From: Apostichopus japonicus
Lineage: Eukaryota; Echinodermata; Holothuroidea; Aspidochirotida; Stichopodidae
Assembly: GCF_037975245.1 (NCBI RefSeq)
Contig: NC_092574.1
Coordinates: forward strand, 7,000,713-7,064,712
Direction: 5' to 3'
Length of the DNA: 64,000 bases
The notes beneath the pieces are model-generated. The model saw only the letters and a list, made by a program, of their open reading frames with translations. It had not been told where the DNA came from and did no database searches. Made by a program: the position numbers and the translations under genes. Of the stretch, positions 31,501 through 46,500 are shown piece after piece. The first letter of the stretch is position 1, and every line of letters starts with the position of its first letter.

Positions 31501-34500
31501 CAAGAAATTACATGACGACTTGTTGAACAAAACCAATAAATGCTCCATTTACAAGGAATATAAGTAAAATGAACAATGAAAACTAACTGTGAAATCATAT
31601 AAAAAATGGGATAGAGAAAATAAGATTGGAACCTGTGATTTCAGGGTTTATATGACCTACACTCTGAGGGCTATCCAGCCCTTAGTTAGTAGCAATCCCT
31701 ATATAGCCATATATTTTTCTGGGGGGGGGGGAGGCAGTCAGAAGCCAAGATATCACACAAACCATTTAACCAGAGTTCATGCTCTGGTTGCATTCGAATA
31801 CAGCCCAGAAATTTGTTGGGAAGGGATTCAGAAAAGACAAAAGTTCTTACTTCTTTTCCATAGTTATAAGTATATATGATTTGTTGTATAACAGGTTGAA
31901 TGTATGTTACATTAAGCTGAAACTAATTGGTTAAGAGAATTACACTTAATGAGAATACTGGGTGGTATCCCCCAGTCAAATGTTTTGCCCCTCCACTTGC
32001 CCCCCATATGAAATTGGTGGGGGAAACAAAGATTGGACGAAAATAACAATATACATTTAAAGGCAAGGGCGTAGGAACCGGGGGGGCTGGGGGGCGCCAG
32101 CCCCCCCAGTGAAAAATGTGGAGGGGCGGAAGTATCATTCCGCCCCCCCCGGTTCGCAAGTCAGAAAACCCCTTTTTCATTTCTAAATGAGAAAAAAAAT
32201 CTCATTTGGAGCACCAAATTGCATCTAAGGCCAGGTGAAAATTCAAAATTAAGTTTACAAAATGGAGTGGGTGTTGAAGAGTGCTATATAGCACCAAATT
32301 GCATCTGAGGCCACCTGGAAATGCAAAAAAATCCAAAGGGGAGGGGGACACCCCCTCCCCTTAGACCCCTCCCCCAGGCCGGCCATCGGTCTTCAGCCCC
32401 CCCACTCAAAAATACCTTCCTACGCCACTGTTTAAAGGCTCCTGAGGGTACAACAGTGTGGGGTTGCCGTTAACCTGTAACTTATGGGAATTCTCAAATT
32501 AATATACCAGCCAATGACGTCTCAAGTTAAGTAGATAACCTGCTACCATGCTTGTTATATATCATTAGTATGTTTTTAACTTTATACTATGGTTATACTA
32601 TGGCTATACAGACCATCCGAAATTAATCCGAAATTCATATTGGAAGCTGCAGCATGATATATTATGTAATTTCAACATCACATGTGTGAACTCGCACAAA
32701 CTGATCAGTAGTTAGAATAAGCCTTACCGAAATATTGTTTCCAAGGACTATACAGGTTTAAGCTTATAAATGTAAAAAAAACTATGGTTGTAGTGGGTGA
32801 GCGAATGAAGCCTTAGTCGATGAAATTGAATTTCATATACAAATTGAATGTAAAACATAACTAGTAAATCGCAGACTATGAGACAGCTTAAACTGCACTG
32901 TTCAAAGAATAGTTCAAACCGAAATGAGAGCTTCAGACAAAATAATTGAAAGGACGAAAAACTGCCCCCAATTGTCAAAATCCCATCGCTATACTATTTT
33001 AATATTTTAGTTTATCCAAATTCTAAATTTGATTTGACAAATAACCGATTTTACCTCAAATATGAATCATTAAATTATAAAGAAATACATAGGTTTTGTA
33101 GACTAAGTGTGGACGATACATTCATGTAATTTAAACAGTATCAGAACAGAGTACATAGGGTTAACAGCTAAGAGTATAGTGACTTTTTTCCAATCACGTA
33201 GCCTGGGGGAGCAATAGGGGTATAGTAGCACCCTTAAACAAGAAATGAGAGAAAAAAGAGAGAGGCAGAAAAAGAGGGAGAGAGAGGGGAAGGAAGAGAT
33301 AAAAAGGGGGACCATGAGTAGGAAGAATTTGGAGAACAACATAGAGAGACCTCACACAAACTTTCAAAAGTGTGGAAATTGGAATATTCATTCCCATTTA
33401 TGACTTAAAATAGTTTTTATAGGCATAGCAGTATATTTAAGCCTTTTGTCCCCCATACTTTTAAAAAGCTTTCTATGCCAGCAGCCTACATAAAGTAGCT
33501 ATATCCAAAAGGATTGCAAACTACCAAATTGATAAAATTTGAAAGCTATGAAGCCTCTAAAGTCCAGCATTTCGTATACTGTAGCTACCGTTCAGCAAAG
33601 AGACCCCGGACCCTATCAGGGACACAGATAGCACATGGGGTTCTCATTGACAAGACACTAAATTGAGTCCGACCCATCCCTAAGATGAAATCATGTATAC
33701 GCACTTGACTTTCTCTTAAATATATCAAGTTTTTGTTTTTAGTTGGAATGTCCGTTCAACATCATGGAATTCAGGAATAAACTGTGCAATTTGGGTAAAG
33801 AGACATTGATAACAGCTCCATTACCATGGTTTCAAGTGTTTGGGAATGGGTTATATTGCAAAAGTATATAAAACGACCGAACTGCTCGCGCACCTAACTT
33901 GTCCCCAAACTCGGAACTCTTTGCCCCACTCACCCCCCCCCTTCGTCCCACGATGAAAAAGTCTTGTTATGCCACTGTTACCCTATGTAGCTGAATATGT
34001 AAAATGAACTGTACAAGCATGCTGAATGTAGAATGCATAGTTCTACCTCACATCTGTTACATAATCCATGTTAGTATACTCCATAGCTGTGTGGCCATAT
34101 AGTCTTTACTTTGACACTGAAATAAGGATACCTGAGTAACATATTTTGTATTTGTGTGTTTTATGTTGTAGTGGCAAGAAATGGTTCAGAAATTCAATGA
34201 AGAGCAAATTACTCACCACCTGTTACTTCGCAAGTGGTTCCACCAAACCCTTGAGCACATGAGCAGACAAAGAATTTACTGAATGCAGTACACTGTCCTC
34301 CATTTCTGCAAGGTGAGCTTGAACAACGATTAACATCTGTAAAACAGTAAACGTTTGCTTTAACCATTTGAATAACACGTTTAGGCTTGTAACATATAAC
34401 CTATGTGCACAAGAGGTTAACATACTCATTACATACTACCATTATTACTTTATGAATAAATAAATGTGTCTGTAACACATTATCTTTGTCTATATATAAG

Positions 34501-37500
34501 AGCATACCTATTTTTAATTTTTTTTTTTTCAATTTAACTATTAACCATTTCAGTACACCATTATTCATCTTCACTTTACTTTTTAATCTAATAATATATT
34601 GCAGTAATACAAGTTGAGCAATATGTTCCTCATTATCTTCACATATCTCCAACGACCATAAATATTTACCATTTCTGTGTTAATGTCTTTAAAATAATAC
34701 ATTTTGTATCAAATAATTTCTGTTATATGATATTATCTCCAGAGCTCAAAATGTGGGTTAGATGGCTAATAGATTTCACTGTTTGCTAGAAGAAAATATA
34801 GGCCCAAGCATTATTCTGTCAGTGCAAAACTGATATTGCTTTTGTACAAACTCAAGTAGGGAGTTTTATTTTAATCAGTATATTTTCGTGAAATTCTTTT
34901 ACATAACCATTTTCCTTTCATAAATTAATACAATATCATCAGAATTTACATACCATTACCTTATATATATCTCTTTATCGTATCTTATGATTATTATTGA
35001 TATCATAACCATGTTACAATACATAATTAACAGTTTTTGTCTAATCTGTACGTCTGGGATATTTCGATCATTGCTGGTTCATTTATAAGTTAGTATTATG
35101 TTTTTTTTTTGTGTAAATTAAGATTGAAAGATCAAATTCTGGTATATTTAAACTGAGGTCAAACATGTGCACAACTTTTTCCTGTTGGGTGTTCCATCCC
35201 TGCAATTTACCTTGTAACTGACATCGTTCACCCAGGAAGCCAGCTGAGCACTCACAGAAGACTCCAAGATCATCGGTGGCACTGCAATAAGTATTGCGAC
35301 AAGTTCCACCATTCAGGCAACTAACTCCAGTAGAAGTACAAATATCAAATTGTGGGAAGGCAGCTGGCGAAAACATAAATATACAGAAACCATGACCATA
35401 CCAGAGAGCAAAAAAAAGGAAAGAAAATACACAAGACACAGAGATAAATAATCAGGAACAGATGCTAATATGGATGTTAGATAATAGTTTTAAGGAGATA
35501 GATAGATGCTATGGACATGTGTATTATAAGATAGCAGTGTTATGGCAGTGTGTTTTTTCATCCAGCAGTATGCAGTGCAGTACGTTGTCAATATTCTTTG
35601 CTAGTTTCAAGCTTTGTAACCTTATGAAAATAAATACGTCAAGAATCATTCAAATTTTGAGAAAGGAATAAACTATATGAAGGTGCCGAAGGGTTATTTC
35701 CGTTCGAAGAGGGAATTTAGTAATCTGGTTTAGGTATGACGGGTCATCAGAATTGGGGCAGGCTAATTCTTTGCAGGCTGAGCGACACAAATGTCGTGGA
35801 ATAAAGTTAGAAACAGTTGGGGAAAAAAAAGGAAAATGATGACAAACTTTAGTACTAAAATAGACTTGTAACATGTTGTGCTCATTGTGTTGTTTTTTGA
35901 AATCCAAATGGTTAGTCTTTTTGGTGGTGTCCAGTTGGTACTTGACATGTCACATAAACAAAATATCCTATCAATATTGGCTTTTTGATCACACAAGAGA
36001 TCATGCTTTTGCAAAAGTTTTGTTACATTTTGCAATCATGTATTACAAAACCTAGTCACTGGGACAGCCAACAGTTAACACTTTTTCAAAGTAGAATTCT
36101 TGGAGATTCAGACCCATAAAATTATGTATGGAATGTTCTGTTGTGTTAAGTTCACTGTGTTATTTATCACTTTAGCCATCACCCCTTTGCCTTAAAAGTT
36201 TAATTATTAACTATTTCCTGACTTTGTGTTTTCAAATTTATTCACCCCTCACCCCATGCCAGAGGAACCTCTGTCCTCTTTGTTAGAATTAAAATCAAAA
36301 GACATCCAGTTATAATTTCAGGATTTTTTGCTGCTTCTACTGGGATGAACAATATTATTGAAATTTTTGTCATTTCCTTTCGTTCTTTCACAAATGTATT
36401 AAGATTCCTATCGCTGGCAAACAGTAAATTGAAAATGATAAGCAGGCGTGCCTTCAAGACTGCATCATATGACAAAGCCTCAGGATCTTCACTCTTATCC
36501 CGTTTCAAAGATTTGAAGAGAAAATAATCTTTGTACTAACCCAAAGGGAATTGGCAATTTTGTCCAACAAATCCTGGTTGACAGGCACAGGTGTATTGTG
36601 GTACAAACACAACATTATTGGTATTACTATTGTAGCTGTTGTAACATGTTCCGCCATTAGTACATGGGTTGTTTCTGCATGAGTCACTGCTAATAATGAC
36701 ATTGCCTGTAAAAACAGAAGAAAATGAAAAAATATATGTAATCAGTTCTATACAATCATTGCAGTTTCAGCATGTAAAAGAAATATTCACATGTAATCAA
36801 CACCTTCCTAATTAGAAACCTCTGCAATTACATCACACATACATGGTACACATGCTTCCTTGTAGCGACAGGCCTAACTTGTTGCAGGTTCATATAAACT
36901 GTCAACATATTTGCACTGATAATGTCTTACTGGAATCTTTGAAATCACAACATAATTCTAACACTTTTTGCACAAATTAAAAAAATTGTAGATTGGATGA
37001 GTTTCTTCATAATGTTAATAGGTTTACATTAACATTAAAACAAAACATGTGTCTTTCACACCAAGACAATGTTGTTTCTCAGACAATAAAGTTTTTGTAC
37101 ATAACTGAAGTTTTTGTTCTTTATACATCCTTTCCTTTAAATTCTGGAGCTGTCCTGAAATATACCTCGGATCTTTGTCATATTCCATTTTTACCCCTTA
37201 AGGATGATCCATAATTATTACCTTCAGTATTGCTGATGATGTAGCTGGCTATGCTGTTGTATTTACGGAATCATAAAGTTACATTATATATACATCGTTC
37301 ATGTGTATCCTCACTTTACATCCCCATCAGCTTTTGAGACGCAGTTTTAAAGGTCTACTGATGTTGACAACGAACAACAGTGTCTTCCAAAAAAGTTCAT
37401 TTCTCAATGATAAAAGAAATGGTGGCACAAACCATTTCATATTGAATTGGATTAAAAATTGGTCATACTCACCCTGCCACGAGTATACTATATTGTTTGA

Positions 37501-40500
37501 ACTCCCTTACCCCCCAGGGTATCTTAATTGGATATGCTCCTCTTTCCCAGGGTATCTCCAAAATGTCTTCAGCCATGGCAAAGAGGGAATCTTTTGCAAG
37601 GATTATTGGAGAGATCATTACCAATCCATTAACTTGTGAGGAAACTTACTTGCTATCTCTCCACAGAGTATACCAGTGTATCCATTCCTGCAAATGCACT
37701 TGTAGTTATTGTTTCCAAGGGAGACACAGCAACCATCATTCATGCATGGGAAGGTATTACAAGGGTTATTAACAACTGCAACATCTGAAAATAATGAATA
37801 CATAATGTGATACCTCCTCAATCTGAATGGCTACATATTCACCTGCTGAGGTTATCGTTTATTGATCATACTCTACCAAGAGGATCTTCTATTAGTTATA
37901 CTGTACTTGCCCAGAGTAACTCTAATTGGTCATACTCACCCTGCCCAGAGTATACTCCATTGCTAGAACTCTCCCCACCCAGAATATATCTAATTGGATA
38001 TACTCCTCTTTCCCAAAGTATCTCCAATTGGTCATACTCACCCTGCCCAGAGTATACTATATTGTTTGTACTCCCTTACCCAGAGTATCTTAATTGGATA
38101 TGCTCCTCTTTCCCAGTGTATCTTCAACTGGTCATACTCACCTTGCACAGAGTATACTATATTGTTTGTAATCCCTTACCCAGAGTATCTTAATTGGATA
38201 TGCTCCTCTTTCCCAGAGTATCTTCAATTGGTAATACTCACCCTGCCCAGAGTATACTATATTGTTTGTAATACTTTACCCAGAGTATCTTAATTGGATA
38301 TGCTCCTCTTTCCCAGGGTATCTCCAATTGGTCATACTCACCCTGCCCAGTGTATACTATATTGTTTGTACTCTCTTACCCAGAGTATCTTAATTGGATA
38401 TGCTCCTCTTTCCCAGAGTATCTTCAATTGGTCATACTCACCCTGCACAGAGTATACTATCTTGTTTGTACTCCCTTACCCAGAGTATCTTAATTGGATA
38501 TGCTCCTCTTTCCCAGTGTATCTCCAATTGGTCATACTCACCCTGCCCAGAGTATACCATATTGTTTGTACTCCCTTACCCAGAGTATCTTAATTGGATA
38601 TGCTCCTCTTTCCCACAGTATCTCTACTTGGTCATACTCACCCTGCCCAGAGTATACTATATTGCTTGTAATACTTTACCCAGAGTATCTTAATTGGATA
38701 TGCTCCTCTTTCCCAGGGTATCTCCAATTGGTCATACTCACCCTGCCCAGAGTATACTATATTGCTTGTAATACTTTACCCAGAGTATCTTAATTGGATA
38801 TGCTCCTCTTTCCCAGGGTATCTCCAATTGGTCATACTCACCCTGCCCAGAGAATACTATATTGCTTGTAATACTTTACCCAGAGTATCTTAATTGGATA
38901 TGCTCCTCTTTCCCACAGTATCTCTACTTGGTCAAGCTCTCCTGCCCAAAGTATACTTTATTGTGTGCACTCTCCACCCAGAGTATTGTAATAGGACATA
39001 CTCCCCCTGCACAGCATATCCTCTATTAGATGCTATATTTCCATTGATCGCATTCTCTCTGCCAGAAGTATTCACTATTGGTCATACTCCCTTGTTCACA
39101 TTATCTTATAGTATCATACTTCCACTATCCAGAGTACCCTTTACTGTTCATATTCTCTATTTTAAGTATTGATTTCTATATTGGTCATACATGACGAGAA
39201 TTAGTCCATTAACCATAGGTTGTATATTTCAGCTCTCTTGACCTCAACTTACTGAAACTTTATCTCTCCTGCAAACAGACTCGTTAGTTTGGAAGAATTG
39301 ATTTGTTCACACCTTGCCATGTCTGCCTTGATCTGATACTGATTTGGCTACTAGCTGAAGAGTTGTGAAGAGTTGCATAATAGACGAATAGGCAGCTCAA
39401 CTAAGGTGTGAATAGATGGGACTGATCACTCAGCTAACCAACTGGAAAAAAACCTGCCCTTCAGTACAAACGGCTGGTTGTTGGATGCAACCTATGTACA
39501 TAATGGACACTTTCAGGGCATGTAAGCTCTGTGTGCGGAGTGTTATCTATTGGCCATATGTTCCCTGCAAATCATGCTGAGGATATGCCATACTAGTCAT
39601 ACTCCCTCCGATCAGAGAATTATGTTGGTCCTACTCTCCTTGCTCACAGTATCCTCTCTTAATCATACTTTCTTTGTATTGAGAGTATCTTCAACTGATC
39701 AAGATTCTCTCTTTTAGGAATATCCTCTATGGGACATATTCCCCCTGCTCAGAGTATCAACCTTTGGCCCAACTCCCCTTGATCAGATTATCCTCGACTG
39801 ATCATACTCAACATACTGACAGTATCCTCTACTGATCATACTCTACATGCTGGCAGTATGCTCTACTGATAATACTCTCCATGTTGAGAGTATCCTCTAC
39901 TGATAATACTCTCCATGCTGGCAGTATCCTCTACTGATCATACTCTCCATGCTGGCAGTATCCTCTACTGATAATACTCTCCATGCTGGCAGTATCCTCT
40001 ACTGATCATACTCTACATGCTGGCAGTATCCTCTACTGATAATACTCTCCATGCTGGCAGTATCCTCTACTGATCATACTCTACATGCTGGCAGTATGCT
40101 CTACTAATCATACTCTACATGCTAGCAGTATCCTTTACTGATCATACTCTCCATGCTGGCATTATGCTCTACTGATAATACTCTCCATGCTGAGAGTATG
40201 CACTACTGATAATACTCTCCATGCTGACAATATCCTCTACTGATAATACTCTCCATGCTGGCAGTATCCTCTACTGATCATACTCTCCATGCTGGCAGTA
40301 TCCTCTACTGATAATACTCTCCATGCTGGCAGTATGCTCTACTGATAATACTCTCCATGTTGAGAGTATCCTCTACTGATAATACTCTCCATGCTGGCAG
40401 TATGCTCTACTGATCATACTCTCCATGCTGACAGTATCCTCTACTGATAATACTCTCCATGCTGGCAGTATCCTCTACTGATCATACTCTCCATGCTGGC

Positions 40501-43500
40501 AGTATCCTCTACTGATCATACTCAACATACTGAGAGTATCCTCTACTGATCATACTCTACATGCTGGCAGTATGCTCTACTGATCATACTCTCCATGCTG
40601 GCAGTATCCTCTACTGATAATACTCTCCATGTTGAGAGTATCTTCTACTGATAATACTCCCCATGCTGGCAGTATCCTCTACTGATCATACTCTCCATGC
40701 TGGCAGTATGCTCTACTGATCATACTCTCCATGCTGGCAGTATCCTCTACTGATCATACTCCATGCTGACAGTATGCTCTACTGATAATACTCTCCATGC
40801 TGAGAGTATCCTCTATAGATAATACTCTCCCTGGTTGGATATATCCTCTTTTGATGATAATTATCCCTGTTGGGAGTAATCTCTATTGGTCATACTCCCC
40901 CAGATCTGTTGTTCAAACTAACTTTCTCTAACTATTACACATTACTGGTTTTACTCACTAAGGCATCATCTTTTTTAAAGGGGAGTTAATTCAATGATGT
41001 CACAAACTTTAAAAAGCACTATAGTACACCAAAACAATACAGTTTAACAAGGTTGCTTAGAGGATTCCACTGAATAACCATAGAATGTTCATTTATAGAT
41101 GGGAAGTATTGCCGGAATGTATTTACATAATGGCATACTGGGAGCAATCCGATTTATGGAATGTAGTTTCAGTAACCGATGTGCAACTACCGATGTGATT
41201 TAGTTATATGTGAGTATGACCAATTGGAGATACTTTGGGAAAGAGGAGTATATCCAATTAGATATATTCTGGGTGGGGAGAGTTCTAGCAATGGAGTATA
41301 CTCTGGGCAGGGTGAGTATGACCAATTAGAGATACTCTGGGCAAGTACAGTATAACTAATAATGTGTAATTTGTTTGAATAATCTAACACTGCAATAGTA
41401 ATGAAAGTAGGCCCATGAAAAATATTGAACACGGTTAATACCACACGTTATGCCATAAACTAAATGAATCTAAAGATAAAAAGGAACACTTACTATTTCC
41501 ACACAGTACACCGCCAAATCCAGTTTGACAACTACAGGTAAAGCCCAAGCATGTTCCTGCAACCCTCTGGCATATTCCATCATTCAAACATGGTGAAGCC
41601 ACGCATGGATCAGGGATCACTAGATAAAAAAAAAAAATCAAACTTAGTATGAAACAATCATCTTATCAAACTGTGTCAGACTTTGAACCAACTTTACTGC
41701 ACTATTTTCTATCTATCGCTTCAACGACCCCACTAAGTTTCTCAAATTTGTGTATTGAATAACAATTTAGACGACCTAGTCCCGTTTAAGTGGTCACCAA
41801 CTCTCATATGTTCATACTTACCAGTTTGACAATTGTATCCAGTGAAGCAGCCGGTACATTGGCAGGAATAACTGGTACAGGATTCAGCAATGTTAGTACA
41901 GGTACCGCCATTCAGGCATGGAATCATTGAGCATGGGTTGAATACTGAAAAGTACAAAAGGTTTAAACATGATAAGACATGGTGGTGGATCTACCAGGAG
42001 CCGTGTAACAGTCACACAGCAGACTCTCTAATATCACGGCCACCTAAATAGATTAACATTTCTAAAGCTTTTTTAGGTAAACAACCTTTTATTGTTTGAT
42101 ATTTGTAATACACACTGATGAAATACACTATGATATATGGCATGCACTACTCACTCGACATCTGCAAAATGTTGATTTGGCTGCTTCATCTACTTTTTAC
42201 CTATCCACAATTATAAAAGCAGGATAACGTTTGTTTGAGACAACCAAGTTTCTGTACAGACAAACAAAACCAGCTTTGTAGGTTGTTCGGTGGATGACTA
42301 GTTGTTGACATCAAGTTCAAATTGCATTGTAAACTAAATTGCATAACTAAATACCCCCCCCCCCAAAAAAAAAAAATAGGTAAACTGATTGAATTGGTAT
42401 CACCCTCAATTACTTTGGCGATACTGAAATCAAACAAATATAGTAGGCATGTTATGCACATACCAGAAGGAGAGTTCTACGAGCCCAAGGCTGGTTTTAT
42501 ATACCAAACCTATATGTCTCTCCCACAATGTGCATATTAATCATTCTTTGTTATTTTGGCCCATTTTGCGACAACCAAATTCGCTGTTTGGACACAACGA
42601 AATAGTGTAACAATAATAGTAAAACCTTAAAATTGGCCATGCAAATTGGCCAGTACCGCACAATACTATTGTACATATTTGTACATATTAAAGAGACACA
42701 ACAAAAGTGTTTTAATTAATGTCACAGGATATATTCATAATGAATATATCGCAATTGCGCTGTCATATAATGATATACTGTACCATCATTATTTAATGCA
42801 TATGAATAAGGCATTTATACTATATCATATATTTTACTGAATATATTAGTATAGTGTTCTACTGCTTTGCTTTCTAGTAGAGGGTTCTACAAGGATAAAT
42901 ATTGAATATTACATTTTGAGTTACAATTTCAGATAAAAATCCATATGGTTAAATTCTAGCACCTATTTTGTTTATTTATTTATAACAGAGTTATTTTCAA
43001 GGCAACAATTTTGAAATCTGATAATTTAAAAAAAATAGTACCAGATATTCAATTCACTTCAGTTTTTATCTGAATCAATCACCTGTAACAATCAAACATT
43101 ACTAAGAGATAGATTAAACATAAGAGTGATAACATCAGTATTGACAAAAATAATAGGAAAATATATTTTAAATCTCAGAAAGTACAACATACAGGGGAGA
43201 GAAAATTGACTGATTTAGGAGACTACCATGAGGGTTAAAGAAGAAAAACTTGTGGAAAAGAAGTTCCAGGAGAGAAAAAACCCCGAAAAAACTAGCAGAC
43301 ACTAAAGGACTAGTAAGAGACTGACATATACTAAGAATACAATGCAGATCCCCAACCTGCCCACACCACAATGTTCCCATATCACTATGAAGCAGGTTAC
43401 ACATCTGAGATTTAAGACAACCAGAAGTAATTTACATACACCTCAACAAAACTTACTCCTTGACAGACTGTCATTCAATCTGACATCCATTATTTTAGTC

Positions 43501-46500
43501 AATGTTATCGGAAGATTAGCAAACTCACCCCCTTGACAGAATGGTCCGGTCTGGCACCCTGAGCAGACACAGGTGTAGGAATCACAGTTTGTTGCACTTG
43601 GAACACAGCCACCACCATTGCCACACTGGTTGTTATCACATGGATTGGAAGCTGATAAGACAGGAATAAATCACAAATTAGGAACTGAAAACAGTAACAT
43701 CTTTCTCATCAAACTCTCCCTTAACCTCCAGCCTTCATTAGACATCAACCTCAGTGTCACAATAGATGCCACCAACTGAGATCGCCAGCTCAAAAGAAGT
43801 TATACCATCCATATACAGAACAAGTTAGACCCATAAATTGTATTGAACATTTATCATCAATCTCTTCCACTTACCTTCACCACCTCTGGTATTAAAAATG
43901 TTATTACATGAATTACCAGTTGTAACGCTACCAACGTCCAGGTGTGGGAAACTCCCTCTCACGGAACCAACCGGAGGGGCGGGGTAGGTAAGAGGGAGGT
44001 ACAAGAAAGACTAGAAACCGGACATCACACAGCTAAAGGGTAAAGTTAATAAGTATATAATTCTCATATGATTCTTTACACTAGTTTAGATACTGTACAT
44101 ATATATATGTAACACATAGCTGCGCTAGGATCGGGCACCATTCATGACTGTCGTAGCCTTACAATCGCACAGCGCAGGGGTCGGGCACTGCACAGGAATT
44201 GAATAATTCAGGCTGGAGGTGTCCGGCAATCGGCAGGTCCCGGGCAGCGCAGGTGTTGTGCAATACGCAGCTTCTGGGCAGTGCAGGTATCGGTACAGCG
44301 CTATGAAAATACATATTTTAAAAATCGGTGCTTCTATCATACGTTTCTCGCAGCCAAACGACACACATCCAGGAGAAACTTTTATTTAAATACCCCGTTA
44401 CAAGTAACCCTTGTGGACTCTCACTTCCGTACATACACTGTGCAAAGGCCTTGACCAATCTGAGACTACCTGTACAGTCCTACGATGAGCCGCGACCGAT
44501 GAGGCCAACTGACACACCTAATATATTCCCTGTCCGTAACAAGCACGATTGAACACCCAAACACAAGTTAATGATAAAACTATTCTGTAACCGTTGCGTG
44601 GCTTTAAAATGGCTTGTTGCCTCCCCACAGTTCAGCGGACGTTTAAATTAAATACATGAAACCCGTAGATTTTCGCTACATAGGTTATGACAGACTATAG
44701 AAACAACAATATGAAGAATGATATAGGGCAACGAAACAGTCACATCTGCCATTTCACCTTTCCTACACAGTTCTCCTTCCCGATGCAACTCCTTTCTTCC
44801 CAATTGAACATCAGCTTCGTTAACACATTGTCTTTTTTACGACTATGACAGGTAGTCGACAACACATAGAAACATCAAAACGCAGAACATGTTACACCAA
44901 AACTTATGATATGTTTCATACTTGGCATTCGCCAGACTTATATATCCTTCTTTAGAACACCCATCATACTTCCAAGAGACTGGTAACTATAAACCAATCT
45001 GTTCTTGTAGATGGTATGATACTCAACTGTCCACCAGTAAGCAAGATCTACATAAAGGAGAAGAGCCCTCAAGCTGCAAACGTTGATAATACTCACATAT
45101 CTGGCAATTAGCACCAGTAAAACAAGGTGGACATTCACAGAATGTTTGAGTGCATGATCCAGCATATACTCTACATTGGCCACCATTCTGACACTGGTTA
45201 TTATTAGTACATGGATCCTGAGCTGAAATAATAAAAAGCACACATTATGTCAACCTTTTCTTTATTTTCATTTTCCTTCCATCTTTTCTATGAATCTTAG
45301 TTGTAATTGTTTTTTTCTTTATCTTTTGCTTTCAATTCTGTAAAGAGGTCCGAGCTGCTGCCTTGTAAAACCATCTAATTTTTCTTCAGCTCTCCTTCAC
45401 TATTTTGTATCTTGATACTTGCTACATCTTTGTTATTTTTCTCTTTTGGTTTGGGTTTCGTTACACTTTTGGAAATAAACTGAAGTGGACCGAACTGAAC
45501 TAATGTCTATTTCTCTCTCTGCGTTAGTGTTGAAATGGCTCAGTCTATACCTATAATGCTGCCTGTAACTTTTTACCTTATTGATTCGTAGCTGAAAAGT
45601 CCTTGCTGCCGACTGGCAAATGCAAGCTAAATTTAAAAACACAGCTAATTGATTGCTTAAGTCTAAAACAAATCAGGCTTAATACTGAGTGATGTAATGG
45701 TTTTTTAACTTACAGACACTGCATGTATCTCCAATGAAACAGTCTGGACATACACACCAGAATCGGCTGTTATCCACTGCAAGGCAGACTCCTCCATTAA
45801 AACAGGGATTACTGTCACAGGGTGAAGCTACATACAAAGACACAAATGAAACAACACTTCGTTTTAACCACCCAAAATGAAGGTTCATTATTAACATACA
45901 ATACAACAGATAATGCATATAGAATATTATATAAAACAAGACGTAACGAAACATTGTTACATGCTTTTAAATTAAGCACAATTAGAGGACTCTTCGTAAC
46001 TAGTAGTACGAGGATGGGAAGACTCTCCCTAAATACTTCTGTTTTAATATTACTAACTTTTCTGTCAAACTCCATTTACTGCTACCTTGGCACCAAATTG
46101 TAAATAACATTCAGTGTAGGCGATTGCCTGATGGCTTTGAAATATTGCTATATTGAGTAAAATATTTTAGATTAATGCATTAGCTGAAAACAACCAAACA
46201 AAAAACAAAACTTAGTCTTTTCAGATCAAATGCAAGGTGAAAGTCTTCTTAACTTTATAGCGGGATACCCAGAATATAACAGACAGTAAACAAATTTACA
46301 GAGCATGGATTCCAAATTTATCATACACTACTGAACTAGTCTAACAAGTAGAATGGAGCGCCTCTCCTTAAAGACCGCCTGTTCTCACCTTAGACGAAGC
46401 AATGAGAAAGGTACCAGTTGGTCAATAACATAGCTTTTACACTCTCTTAGTGCCTCGAGAAACATCTAAAAACGTAATCAAACTTTCCAGCAGTTAAGGA

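Noticed and set aside
33103-33397. Hydrophobic Phe/Leu/Ser-rich minus-strand frames
   Set aside because: They are translations of a GA-rich low-complexity tract (about 33245-33300) and are not supported as a membrane protein.
37807-39172. Series of overlapping plus-strand reading frames of 99 residues
   Set aside because: They are an artefact of the 100-bp minisatellite: 100 is not a multiple of 3, so the frame returns after three units and a stop recurs every 300 bp.
39786-40845. CRISPR-like array of 34-bp repeats
   Set aside because: The units are directly adjacent with no unique spacers, and the DNA is from an animal genome; it is a minisatellite.
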